64,000 nucleotides of DNA from assembly GCF_001649575.2 (NCBI RefSeq), contig NC_051431.1, positions 14,235,462-14,299,461 of the forward strand, given 5' to 3'. This DNA comes from Kryptolebias marmoratus. Its lineage: Eukaryota; Chordata; Actinopteri; Cyprinodontiformes; Rivulidae. Positions within the stretch are counted from its first letter, which is position 1. The number at the start of each line of letters is the position of its first letter. Shown one piece after another: positions 14,221-26,440 of this stretch. The notes under the pieces were generated by a model. It had not been told where the DNA came from. It saw only the letters and a list, made by a program, of their open reading frames with translations, and searched no databases. The position numbers were made by a program, and so were the translations under genes.

Positions 14221-17200
14221 TAGGATGGTTTAATTTACGCTGCTCTCAAGAAAGAAGGTAGTCCAATCTTTTAAATAGGGCAGCTCTGCAAGTTTGCGTT
14301 ATGTTCAAAATTAGGAGTAAGATCTGACCTACATATGTTTAGAAATACAGGCTGTCATCCATCTTATGATGCTTCCTACATATCTTTTCTCTCATATCTC
14401 CTCATATGAAGCACATGATGAAAACACAAAACCTAATGGTCGTGGTCTGAGCACTTTGACTGTTGTACCATCGTCTCATATATCTGTTTGTTTTGTTTAA
14501 TGCTCATTGTTTAAAATCACGTATCCATCTTAAATTTTCACCTCTGCAGTAATACATTCTCGTCGAGATAATGTCTCCTGGTCTTTTAGCTGCGTCACCG
14601 GCAGACTGTTGGAGTGTAACAGCTCTGCAGCTGAAGGAGAAAAGGTTTGTCACACAGATGTGGAGCATCCTCTGCTGGCTCGTGTTTGTCTCTTGACCAT
14701 CTGCAGAGCGGTTAGTGAAGCGTGTCATCCGGGCTCGGCAACACGACACAAGGTTTCTGCCTCAGACAGGCCTGGATTATAATGAACTTTGTTCCTTGTT
14801 GTGCTCAACCTGAGCTTTGCACATGGTGATGAGACCGCGATCACATTGACGTAAAGATGCGAGCTGGAGTTTTTCCACCTCCTGAAACACAGATGTGCAG
14901 TAGTCTCATCCCAGCTGTACAGTAGACGGCTGGAAACCAGAGAGGCTGATCAAATATGTGCCAGAGAGGGGTGTGAATCCCATGTGAAGGGTGGCATGCT
15001 TGTTAGTTGGCACACAACACATGTTTGAGTTGTGAGTGCTGTACTCGCTGCCATCTCATTTGCACTTGTGTCGAGCTTTCAGAGCTTTGTGAGTCTGTGA
15101 GTTTGAGCATCAAGATTAAAGAGGGAGATTACAGGGAGGAGGACAATAGATAGAAAGGAGGAGGAAGAGGATAATTGTGTCTCCTTGTGTTAGAACTCGG
15201 GTCAGTCAAGTTACCAGTTCTGTGATTTGAGGTCACAGTTCACAGACTGAAAAATGTTTGATCTTTGACTGCTGATGGTTGGAAATCAGCTGTGTCTGGC
15301 TCATCAAGTGAGACTCAGTCATGTCTTTAAATTATGACTCTATAATCACAAAACTCCCTGTCAGGAGAGAGCTTTTGTTTATTACGCAACAGCCTCCTGG
15401 TCATCGACAGTTTTCTCAGGTGGTGTCTAAGTTTGCAGACTGCCGCCGCCGCCGCCACCTGTCAGTCGCTGATGACCGTCTTTGACACCAAAGATAAACG
15501 GCTCGATCACAGGAAGGAGATCCCTGACTGGACCAGAAGGACTGGAGAGGAAAATAAGGCAGCTTGGCACAAAATACATCAGTGTGCTTGTTTGTTTAGA
15601 AATGAAATGTTAATTTATTGTATATTTATCTCTATCCTGACTTCAGGCTTTAATAAAGTTCATCCACTGGAGGATGTTTACGTGGTGAAGTTACAAAATG
15701 GTGCTTTTGTTGGAAAGGAGTTTGGACAGAGGATGACTTTCACATGCTCAGGCTTTAACACTTGTTCTCACACATTACTGTTGTGTGTGTGTGTGTTAAA
15801 ATTATGCAATAGCTGTATTTAAAGTTTGTATGTACACCCCCATCAACTTTAAAGGGCTGTGGTTTTCTGTGTTTAAAGATTGCATGTTAGGCTCTTTTTA
15901 AAAAGGTTCATGTGTTTGGAATATTTTTCTTTGAAGCTGCACAAATTAACACAAATTAAGACATGTTTTATCAATATTAATGAGTGAAATATGACTAGAA
16001 ATTAGGAAATTAAGACTGGGAAATCAATAATAAATTCCACAGTATATAATATTTCTCTAGCTGCAGGATGACGAGTTGCTTTTGTTTGTTTAAAATAATA
16101 TTTTGAGCGTTGTGTTTAGCCTGCAGCGTTAGCTTGCACTAGGCCTAACCCTCTATATATCATGATATAATAAATGTTCACCCTCTCACACTGCCAGTCT
16201 TTGGGAATGCAGACTGTGGTTAATTCTCTGCTAATTAAAAAGGTGGTATCTGAAAATAGTTCAGGATCTTTGTGTTTGTTTCCATTAAGCTGGCACCTTG
16301 GAGGAATGCAGGAAACCCAGTCCAGACACTGATGTAATTTTTCTTATTGGATCTGTTCGAGACACAATGCAGCTGTGTTTCAGCAGATCTGTGGCTCCCA
16401 CTTCAGACTTCAGTAGTGTTGTGATAAGGCTCAGCAGGAGCCAAAAATCTCACAAAGTGGTTTTGTGTTTGTGTAATGTGGGAGCTGGACAGGCTGGAAT
16501 TCACCGTAACAACACCGGGGCCACACACCAGCTCCCCGGCTTCCTTTGAGCAGGGCAAATGGAGTGCAGCAGCCGGCACATGTCGGGTTTGTTGGTCGCC
16601 TTTTGTCTCACAGGTGTTTGCTTGACTGCAACAAATCCGGTCCAGATTCATTTTCCTAGCACTTGTTTTGACGCTGGACTCTAATCATCCAGTGGGATCT
16701 TTGGTTTATTTGTGATTCAGCAGCTGTTTGCTCAGCCATTTGGAAATAAGTTTCCAGTTCTTGTGTTAAATGACTGAAAATAAACAGCACAAGTCACAGA
16801 AAAATCCAACTTTTTGCCAAAAGTAGTCAAATAAACCACAATTACTCAGTTTAGAAGAAAACAAGCTTTCTGTTGTTTTTGAAGTGTAATTTCATTGTTG
16901 TGTATTTTGGTGATTTAGGATAAACTTTAGATCTGTTTGATATTGTACTCCACTCTTTTATAATGTAGCCAGGTTACGTTACACTGTCTGTGCTGCTGCT
17001 AATGGTGCAGATCAGACATCTCAGCAGATTTCAAGCAGGCTTTCACAAACTCCCCAAATGTCAAATAAAGGCAGTAATTGCCCTTATTATAAGCATCCCC
17101 CCTCCCCTCCCCCTGCTTATTCTTTGTGTGTCTATGTTGCAAATCTCTCCTGAGGAATCAACGAAATGGAAAAAGAAATTGCTCCAGAGATCTGGGGACA

Positions 17201-20200
17201 TATTTTGAGGCAGTAGGAAATCACACTCTCTGCAGGCCAGCCTGAGTTCACTGGGGTTAGTCTGCAGAGCCAAGTTGAGACACAGGTGACAGTTTTATTG
17301 TGCAAAACTACCCACGTCAGAGAGCTTCTCTCTCCTTTAAATCACAGCAGATTCTAGTTGGTATGCATTACGATTAAATGAATTAAACAATGGATTTCCC
17401 TGCTTGTTATCTGGAAAAGCTTTGAGTCTTCTAGTGGACCTCCCACAAGAGCTATATAAACCTTTTGTTGTACGATACCACTTTTTACAGAGAAGGGGGG
17501 GAAACAAAGTGAGAAAATACTTGAACTGGCTTCCAACAGGAATCTTCCATCATCAGATAAAGATCCTTAATTGAATGGAAGAGGAAGTGTAGGAAGTGTA
17601 AGTTCAGCAAATCCAGCGGCTCTATTGTGGAACAATATTTATGTTCCTGCAGAGATGGTGGTATCTGCTTTAAAGGGTGTCACGTTCCCTGAAGGTTACT
17701 GTACTGTTAGGATGTTTGATCATTTATCAGATGACTCAAAAGAAAACATAAAAAAAAATTCAAAGTTTCTGCATATTTATTACATGCTTCCTTTCTTTTT
17801 AGAGCAGCACAGGTTGTCTTATTTCCTGTAGAATGTTGGGATTCATGAAGCTATCTGCTCTGAGTAAAGCCTCAACTGTTCAGGACTGACACAAAAGTTG
17901 AATGTTCAGAAACAACCTGAGTTAAAGTTAACATTAATGTTCATTTCTACTATTATTCCTGCTTTAAACGGTAAAACTGTCAGCTGTGAAAGAGCCCTTT
18001 AGCACATCTTCATCTATTTACAGCCATAAGCAGCAGGTGGCACTGTCCTTCCTCCTCTGTCCACTCTGCAGCCTCTGCAAAAAAATAAATAAATAAAAGA
18101 ATCTCTGAACATAACACAACAAAGCTGTTTCAAGCATGTTCAGCTTGTCGATTATCTCTAATTGGTTTGCTCGTTGATGAATATCTTTAAAAGTGTTGCA
18201 TAACAGCCATTCTGAAACTTACTCCACTCTCTCTGCTTTCAGTCTAGATGACCTTGCAGTGCAGAGAGACGTTTTTGATCACATTACCCATTAAAATGGA
18301 CAATCTGATTCTCCGAGCAGCTCCCACCTGTATGTGTGTGTCAGGTAGACGCACACATTCAGCCTGATGTTGTGTTCCTCAAAGCTGTCCATCCCTCGGG
18401 CGCCATCAGGCCTTTCAGACAGCCCATGATAATCACTGTTCTGATGTGATCCAGCCAGAGAAGATTAAAGCAGATCAGCAGCCACCTCCCCAGACGCCAT
18501 CTTTCCTTACAGGAAGTAGACGTCTCCCGCCCGTTAGCCGGTGCTTTTTCTTCACCCTCTCATCCAGGCCAATCCTGAACATGTGTCCCATTAAACGGGG
18601 GTTTGCCTTCTGTGTGGTTTTGTTAAACTGGCATGTGCGTTGACCTGATGCTATTTTTGTTGCTCTGTCTACCACTTGTGGTACCTATTACAGCCGTGGA
18701 AGTTGGCACACTTGGGTTGAGCACTATTAAGATTGGGATCACGTAACGTTTAGTTCTCCTCCTATTGGCAGAAAATGAATTCTCCGTTGACTTCAGCTCC
18801 TGTTTATCTGCGTCGGTGCTGCATTAAGATTAGATCTCAGCCCATACACAGGCTGAGCTTTTTAAAACTCTGTATCCTTTGTTGTTGCCAAGCCTCAGGT
18901 TCTGCTGCATCTCTGGGTCTGTCACACTCTGTTGCTCCCAGAAACACAGTCCTGCTGCGCTTCACTTCAGCAGCATTTGGCTTTTTACAAAATCCGCTCC
19001 AAATGGAGATTGTTTTAAACTCACAAGCTCATTTGCTTCTTTACAAACCCCAACACAGTGACTTAATCACAAAATCCTAAGTCTTTAAGAATGAGTGAGC
19101 ATTATCAGACAGGCGAAGCAAAGATATTCACTAAGATTAATGGGAAAGCTTTGTGCTCTGGCCCACTTAAGTGTGTGTGAATGAGAGAGAAAGGATTCGT
19201 TGGATAAAAAGATTATTTGTAGCATGTAGGCCACACACACACACATTTTCTCACACACACACTCCTCTTGTGCTGCCCTGGACCTGGCACTGCCAGCTGG
19301 GAGGTCTTGGTTGGATGTGACGGTCGTTGTAAGACGTTATGATTGCACTGCTGTTTTAGCCTTGATTTTGATGCTTATTTGCACGTGTTTTTTTACTGTC
19401 CTCTGTAACTAAAATATTGTAAACATTCATTATATCCATTTTTTACTGTTGTGTGTGTGTGACTAAAAGGGACAAAGGTCTTGTTAGTGAACCGTCGTTT
19501 GTGTCTTGATCTCACATCTGTAGCTTTAGGAATGAGGTCACACGAGGCCTGTATCCAGATGTTGTAGGAAGTCCCCCCGCAGTGCAGAACTTCCTAATGC
19601 GGGATGGTCGTGCACACAAGAGCTGCTGTGGGTTATCTGCATAAAAGCTGCAGATTGGTCCAAACTGAAGAGCGGGGTGGAGCTTTTGAAGCCCTCCAGA
19701 TTCAGACTGGCAGAGATCAAAGCTGTACCTGTTCGAGGAAAACAGAAACCTGTCCCCAGACTAAATGTGGGGAGACGTGTTGGACAGAACTAGGTCCCGC
19801 TGACTGTTGAGGCGAGGAAAGTTGATGTGTTTTTTGTTATGTGGATTTCTTTAAAAACTAAAGTAACACTCAGAGGAGCGTACATGTTTCTGCGTCGTAC
19901 ATCTGCTGTGAGGGATTTTCATCCACTCTGAAGGGGGTAAATATGGCAAAATCCTCAGAAGCTAACAGCGATACAGAGGTATGTGCTGCGTTTCCCCTCA
20001 CCCACGAGCCAATTAAGATTACCTCTGTTTGGGACTTGAACTTGTTGTTGTTACTTCCCAGTGTACTACTCTGTGGCTGCAGGTAGTATTCACAGGTCAA
20101 GCTTAAATGAACAAGCTTTCAGAGCTTTGACCTTCCTTTCTTTAAGTTGTTAAAAGACGAAGATATTGATCAGGATTGACAGCTTAATGCATCAAGAGTG

Positions 20201-21284
20201 TTGTGGGTGAGTCTGATGGAGATCAGGTATTACAGCAGTCTTTTATCTTTAATGTACTATTAGAGTAAGATTTTAACAGCAGATAGGGGAATCTATTAGG
20301 GGTATGTGGAGTCGTGTTAAGGTTTGCATGAGCTCATTATCTGTGGGACAGTGTTTTAAGGAGACATTTTTCTGTCCTCCCTCTGTCTCTGTACTGAGCG
20401 TCACACAGAGTGCTGCTATATCTGTCCAAACAACCATAGCACTCGCGCTCAGCTCACTTCACCACCTGCTGTTGGCCCCGGCACAAAGGGAAGCCTCACT
20501 GGTGTTCAGAAGGCAGCTCATGGATAGGATGAGATGCACCTGCCATTTTGTGTGCCGATTTCAATGTCCAATTTTCATACGGCTTTTGACCTGATAAGAT
20601 TTTGGCTGATTCTGATAATTAGATAACCTCACTGACAAATAAATGTTATAGCCTCTTTATAGGACAGATTATACCTCCTTTAAATATTGTTTTAGCATGT
20701 TGCAGAACATAAAGGGGCTCCATGAGTTGTTTTTTTTTTTCCATAAGACCTTAGTTTAAAATAAAATGCAACTCCCTTCAGTGTCATTTTTGAGTCGGTG
20801 GATGGGGACCCTCTGAGATAATGTGAGATGGATTTGATTTTTTGGTCATTCTTTCATTTTATTGTAACTAATTTAACAGCCTTCCTGCCACGAGTGATCA
20901 TTAATTATACAAATAAAGAGCAGAGATGAGATTACAGCACGTGTGTGAGATAAAGAGATGGAGAGGAGTTGCTGCGTTGCTCGTACATTAATAGCAAAAT
21001 AGGATTTTATTTATTTAAACAAAAGTGACATCTTTCATTAATGTTAGTAGCATTACTAACTGTAACCTAGTCTCTGTGTTACTTTATACAGTCAATGTTT
21101 TTTTTCAAAAGGCTTCTTCCAGACTGACCGTGTTTCACAACAGCTGGAGGTTGAAAGCTCAAAAAGATAAAATGAAGCAACTTTTCTGTCTTTTGTTTGG
21201 CACTCCTGTTGTCTGTTGTTGTTTTTGCTCCTAAATCAGTTTTTATAAACAGCAGATATACCTCTGTAGAAAGTGGTTCCCAGT
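14221..21284. other. Gene-free stretch
   Basis: No exon or RNA gene is recognised on either strand. The stretch holds a GCC run at about 15445, short GT/CA runs at 15786 and 19232, and a CTCF-like motif at 18030-18045. Open frames of up to about 130 codons look like chance frames. Some segments may be conserved regulatory DNA, which cannot be judged without an alignment. Confidence 0.5.
18030..18045 (+). promoter_or_regulatory. Candidate CTCF-type motif
   Basis: GCAGCAGGTGGCACTG matches most of the CTCF core consensus CCASYAGRKGGC (11 of 12 core positions by eye). This is motif evidence only. Confidence 0.25.
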
Positions 21285-21438
21285 CCTGGTCCTGGAGGGA
21301 CACCATCCTGCATGCTTTAGTTGTTTCTCTGCTCTTCAGATTCTGCAGAAGCCTGCTAATCACTCAGTCGTTCAAAGCAGGTGTGTCAAAGCAGAGCGAC
21401 ATCTAAAACATGCAGGATAGTGTCCCTCCAGGACCAGG
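21285..21438. mobile_element. hAT-type MITE, degraded copy 1
   Basis: The two ends are long near-perfect inverted repeats: CCTGGTCCTGGAGGGACAC on the left, with its reverse complement closing the element at 21438. The inverted match continues about 30 bases inward. The internal sequence (GTTTCTCTGC, TCTGCAGAAGCCTG, TAATCACTCAG) matches the copies at 54432 and 56321. The outermost terminal repeat is eroded, so target-site duplications cannot be read. It is non-autonomous and codes for nothing. Confidence 0.75.
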
Positions 21439-23286
21439 TATACTCCACACCAAAGATGTGCTGTTGCTGTCACAAATGAGCAGCTTTCCTATGGTGCATT
21501 TACTGACCAAAGTTTAAATCAGACTTTTCAGTTTATAGTTGACCAGTCACATGTCGAGCCAGTCTGGTTGAATATCAGACATCTCTGGTCACCATCCAGC
21601 CGACTGGAGCAACACTAGTATAGTTTGACTTTTACACCATTATATACACCATTATATTGCAATAGTCAATTTGTGGTCAATATGTGATTAGATTTGAATA
21701 CCACCCTCCACACGGGTCAGCGCTTCTTCAGGGAGAAACATCAAAATGGCAGTCCCATTATTTCTTTAAATTTCTGCCCATTTCTACTCCATATATCAGG
21801 AACCACTTGCAGCCATATTTACACTCCGTCCCACCCTGTACCAGCCCCCTGACAGAGCCCAAACCTGCCATGTGAAACGATTTAGGCCTCTGTGCGTAGT
21901 AGCAAGGTAATCGTTGGAGCTGAGTTATTAACGACTGTGTCAAATCCATTTCCTCTCAAGCTGAAATATGCTTTCATCACAGTAGATCAATAACAGCATG
22001 CTGTATAGTTTCTTTATGGCTTCTGGCAACTTCTGATTGCATTTCCCATGTCGTACAGGGAGCATTTGAAGAGGGCTTTCCCCCGAGAGCTGCGTTAAAT
22101 GCAACAAATCATCATCCATCAGCGGCGTGTCAGCCGAACACACTGCCTCCGTCCAAAAGCAACAAAGCAGCACATTCAGCCCCACAATTTGTTTATGTTC
22201 TGCTGGGTTTCATGTCCTTCCATTGTTTCTCAGAGACTTCATGGTTTGGCCATGAAGGGTTTTTATCTCCAGCACAAAGCATGTGCCACATCTGTTTGAG
22301 ATTCAGCTTATTTTTCTTCTAAAAGTCTCAGATTAACATTTGCTGCTAAGGGTGTTGTTTGTCTCGGAAGCTGCTCGGGAGCCTCGAAGGCGGCTCGTTA
22401 AATTTGATTAAACTGGACTGTACACACAACAAACAGGACAGTCCAGGTTGCCTCGGCTCTGAGCGGATGAAAAAGGTCCTGCTGTGCCTTTTTGAAGCTC
22501 GAAAACACCATAAGTGCATTTTTATCAGCATTCCAGGAAATACCAAAGAGGCCAGTGCTGAAGTGAGATATGTCACTGCCAAAGACTCCATGTTTGCGTC
22601 CACATACCATTGTTTCATTTTCTCTCTCTAATCTATTTGGCTCTGTAGCAAACAACATGAGGAAGTCTTTAAAGCATTTTAAAGTTATGTAAGGAAGTCT
22701 TTAGGCCAGATGCACGTCAGCTGGGTATAAAAATATATTTGTCATAAACTAATTCAGAGACTGTTATGCTTCAGAGTTGTTTCACATCCGACCTTTTACA
22801 GTCAGACCTCATCTGTCTTACTTTAATCTCTCTACATGATGGTTTGTCCTGATCCGAAGTGTCTGCAGGTTTGTTTTTGCTCCTCCTCGTATGAACCGAC
22901 TGTCAGGTGTGGAAGCTGTAATTGGCTCAGGTCTCAGATGAGACTCACTCCAGTGGGAGTTTCAGTGATTTAATGAAAGCTGGTGAAATTGATGTTGACT
23001 CCACTGGGTGTTATTTTATTTTGAGAAGTTTGTTTTTTCATGTACTTCATATACTTCAGAGACAGCTCATTTAAATCTTAGATAAGTCAGGCCACGACTG
23101 GTCTTCTTTTTTTTTTTTTTTCTAAATGTCTTTTCAGTTTGTTTGGATCAACACAGCTGGAGTAATTTATTGTTTCACCAGTCAGTCACATGTTTGACTC
23201 ACAGGCAGCCCTAGTTTTAGTTTTCTTCTGGCTCAGGACTCTAAATTATATATTTTTTTCTGCTTTGAACAGCTCAGCTGTTGAGA
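21439..23286. other. Gene-free stretch
   Basis: No coding exon or RNA gene is recognised. A frame of about 90 codons exists on each strand near 22346-22658, overlapping one another; neither resembles a known protein. Confidence 0.45.
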
Positions 23287-23992
23287 AATATACTGACCAG
23301 CTGCTTTATTATGTCCACCTGTTCACTGCTTGTTAGCAAATCAGCCAATCACATGGCAGTATCTCGGTGCCTTTAGACGTGTAGGCGTGATGAAGACGAC
23401 CTGCCGAAGTTCAAACCGGGCACCAGGATGAGGAAGAAAAGGGATTTTACATGTGGTGTGGTTGGTGCCAGACGGGTTGGTCTGAGTATTTCTGAAACTG
23501 CTGATCTGCTGGGTTTTTTTACACACAAACATCTCCAGGGTTTACAGAGAACGATCCAAAAGGAGAGAAAATATCCACTGAGCGGCGTCTGTGTGGACAG
23601 AAGGGCCTTGTTAGTGTCAGATGTCGGAGGAGAAAGGGCAAACAGAAACAGAAAAGCAACAGCAGCTCAGATATCCACCTGTTACAAACCAAGCTGTGCA
23701 GAGAACCATCACCATCACAGGTGCCCCCTCCTGTCAGCTGAGGACAGAAAACTGAGGCTCACCAGGAGAAACATTTCCTGCTGATAAATCTGGATTCACT
23801 GAACCCCACAGTGATCACTCCGGGGATGTTGTGGAACAGGAGCAACAAGGAGATGCTGTCATGTCAGAACGGACCAGAATCTCTGAGGAATGTTTCCAAC
23901 ATTTTATCAACCCGCTAAGAAATGATGCAGTTCTGACGGCAGAGGGCTCCAACCTGGTGCTGCAAGGTTCCTGATGAAGCGGCAGGGGAGAG
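23287..23992 (+). mobile_element. Internally deleted Tc1/mariner transposon relic
   Basis: The left end (CTGCTTTATTATGTCCACCTG, then AATCAGCCAATCACATGGCAG) and right end (CCTGATGAAGCGGCAGGGGAG) match the termini of teleost Tc1-like elements. Between them is a broken transposase frame from about 23428. Its N-terminal helix-turn-helix part is readable, with GARRVGLSISETADLLGF as hallmark and LLSAEDRKLRL further on. The DDE catalytic part is missing: the sequence jumps near 23780-23830 to the C-terminal segment (RISEECFQHF-like, 23875-23905). It is therefore dead and non-autonomous. Roughly half of the usual ~1.2 kb element is lost. Confidence 0.85.
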
Positions 23993-25366
23993 TACATTTG
24001 ACAGCCTTCTGAAAAGGAGGGTTTTATTTACTCATAGTGTAACCACTGATCTGATGATCTGTGTTTGGGGTTTTATCTGCATCTTTGTGGAGAAAAACAA
24101 GAACAGTTCAGTAAAATTAGATTCACGGAAAGAGCTGAATGGTTCTTTGTTACTGGAAAACTCTAAAAGTCTAAAATGTTTTAGGATTTTAGATAAAAAA
24201 AGAAGTTTATGTTTCTCGGATTGATTTAGTTTCACTATATTTCTTTCTCTAATGAAAAAAAACGAGGCATCAAACCAAACCTTTCCGGCTTTTTTCACAG
24301 CTGTGTGCCGAAAGTAGCTCTGATTTATCTTTAGTTTTTGAGCTGTATTAATGTTTGTTCATCCTTTTAATCTGGATAGTTTAACTGATTTTTTTTTCTT
24401 TCTTCTATTTAATTCAAACTGATTAATTAAGGGATGGATTATAAAACAGTTTTTTAAATGAGAAGCATAGGATTGTTTTAAAGTAAATTTTTAGCTGTAA
24501 CCTAATTTTTTGGGCTGATATTATCACAATTTGAAAGGGAGAGAAAAAAAGTTGTACCATCTTCTTGTTTCGACTTATTTTTCCTTACAAAGGTGCTTAA
24601 AGAGAATCAACTGCCTGCCTAATCTTTGGGTTTTAAAGGTTTTAAGGTAACCTGATCGTACCTGCAGCTTTAAGAAGCCCCGAAGTGGTGTCGTGTTCAT
24701 GAATGCCACAGTTTTTTCTCTCTGCTTACAGAGGAGAGAATCTCTTGTTCTGAATGTGGTTTGAGAAGAGAAGTTCTTTCTTATCGCCCGCCTCCTTTCG
24801 TGATGAGAAACGACAGAGTTTGTTTTTGCTGTTCTGGACAAACCTTGAAAATAACGATATGATGTTGTTAACTCATGAAAGGCTGGGAGGGCCTGAATGG
24901 TTAAACCTTTTATTGACAGGCAGAGTCTAAATGTAATAAAATAGTATTTAGTTTATTGCAGTCCTCTGTGATTCTGATAATGCACACAGTATGTTTTTAT
25001 ACATCCTACAGCCATAATTAATTTATTAGCTTCATGTTAGTTTGTCAGCAGTTTGTTCTGCATCTGTGGTGTTTTAGCACCTCATCAAACTTGTGGAGCT
25101 TTATTTGTGTTAATGTCAATGTTTTAGTGTTTTTATCCAAGCAAAACGAGACATTATATTATTTGTCCGGTCCACTCAGATATTGGTTTTTGTCAGATTA
25201 AACAAGAAGCAGCTGAAGTGTTTTGTAGCTTCAGATGGACCCCGTAGTGGGCTCAGCGAGTAGCCTTTGAATCGGGACATGAGGCTCGTTGATGCTGTTG
25301 ATCAGTGTCCTGGGGCGCTGAGCGGCTCGATGGAGCTGAAGGACGCAGTGTCCTCTGGGTTGGAGG
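23993..25366. other. Gene-free stretch upstream of the septin4 5' end
   Basis: AT-rich sequence with no recognised exon. It directly precedes the candidate septin4 promoter and may contain its regulatory DNA, but no specific element is evident. Confidence 0.45.
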
Positions 25367-25368
25367 CG

Positions 25369-25473
25369 TATAAATGCTGGAGCTGCTGTGCTCCCCTCTC
25401 TTCTGCCTGTGGGAGGCTGCAAGAAGAGCCACCAGAGAAGCAAAAAGAGAGAAGCTTTACTTTCTGAGAAAAG
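25369..25473 (+). promoter_or_regulatory. septin4: Candidate septin4 core promoter and untranslated first exon
   Basis: GCGTATAAATGC contains a canonical TATAAA at 25369-25374. About 100 bases later the sequence AAAAG|GTAAAA offers a good splice donor at 25474. If transcription starts about 30 bases after the TATA box, this gives a first exon of about 70 bases ending at 25473, joined to the acceptor at 26314. An ATG overlapping the TATA box would lie upstream of the start site, and its frame does not match the next exon, so the exon is probably untranslated. This is inference from signals only; other upstream first exons are possible. Confidence 0.35.
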
Positions 25474-26314
25474 GTAAAACAGCTGGAAACACCGGGGGGA
25501 GCTCGAAAAGCAGTTTTATGGTCTTTTTTTCTCTGAGGTTGAGCTGGTCTGTTCTCATGTTGCTTTTGTAATAACTTGTGATTTTTACAGGAGAAACCAA
25601 AAGATGTTTCCCTTCAGATTTTAAGCTGTTGAAGCTGTGTGACGGACCATCTCTGTAGTGTTTTGTAGGTCACAGAACGTTCGTGTTGGACATTGATCTC
25701 AGGGGTAAAGCACAGAGAACGAGGTCGGCTGCAAATCTCTGCACAATTTAACCTTTTGGCTTTGAAGGGAGGACAACTTTCAAGTTTTACCGTAACATGA
25801 AACCAAAACATAAATTAATTTGGCAGTCATTAACTTTAAGTAGTTTCTAGCATTTAAGCCGGAGTGTGTGTGGATTGGATTTGAACTTGTCTTTTAATAA
25901 TCGGAGTTTTTGCGCTCTGTACCTGCAGCTGGACCTGACAGTATCTGCAGTCTGGAATGGTTTAATTTGTGGTTCTGTTTAAGGACGAAACAGAACAAAG
26001 CTGCAGAGATTATTAACAGCAAGAAGCCCACTAATATATTAGGAAAACTGCTGAAAGTACCCCTCAATCATTTCCTGTGCAGTAGAATTGGAGCATTTAG
26101 CTGTTAGACGGTGTGCTGTCATGATGCTTCTTTGCTTCACATTAATCTGTTTTCATCTTCTTCTGTCTGATCTGGACACATTCTTTCCTCGTGTTCCTGC
26201 CTCGTGAACCTTGTACACCTGAACTACCTTCTGTGGACTTTGGGGGTCTTTCTCCTTCCCCCGCCTCGTGCTCTCTGACCCCCCTCCACATTGTGTGCTC
26301 CTTTCTGCCTGGAG

Positions 26315-26440
26315 ATCACAGAGTGCAGCGTAGCCCCCGTAGCAATGGAGGACAGTGACCACGATCCTCCCTCTTCATCAGATGAGCAAGACTCCTGCCC
26401 TTCCTCCCCTAATCGCAGCATGAGCCGTAACGCTGCACAG
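26315..26440 (+). other. septin4: septin4 exon with start codon
   Basis: The acceptor is GGAG at 26311-26314, the first AG after 206 AG-free, pyrimidine-rich bases. Coding begins at 26345 and gives 32 residues rich in Asp, Ser and Pro. The donor is CACAG|GTAGCG, phase 0. The short acidic N-terminus is not present in the human protein as I remember it. Confidence 0.7.

Noticed and set aside
15433..15822. 129-codon frame beginning at a GCC repeat
   Set aside because: No recognisable domain, no splice or start context of note, and composition like the surrounding non-coding DNA.
22346..22658. Overlapping 90-codon frames on both strands
   Set aside because: Mutual antisense frames without similarity or splice signals; probably chance.
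23428..23784. 118-codon frame as a gene
   Set aside because: It is the broken N-terminal part of a Tc1 transposase inside a deleted transposon, not a host gene.
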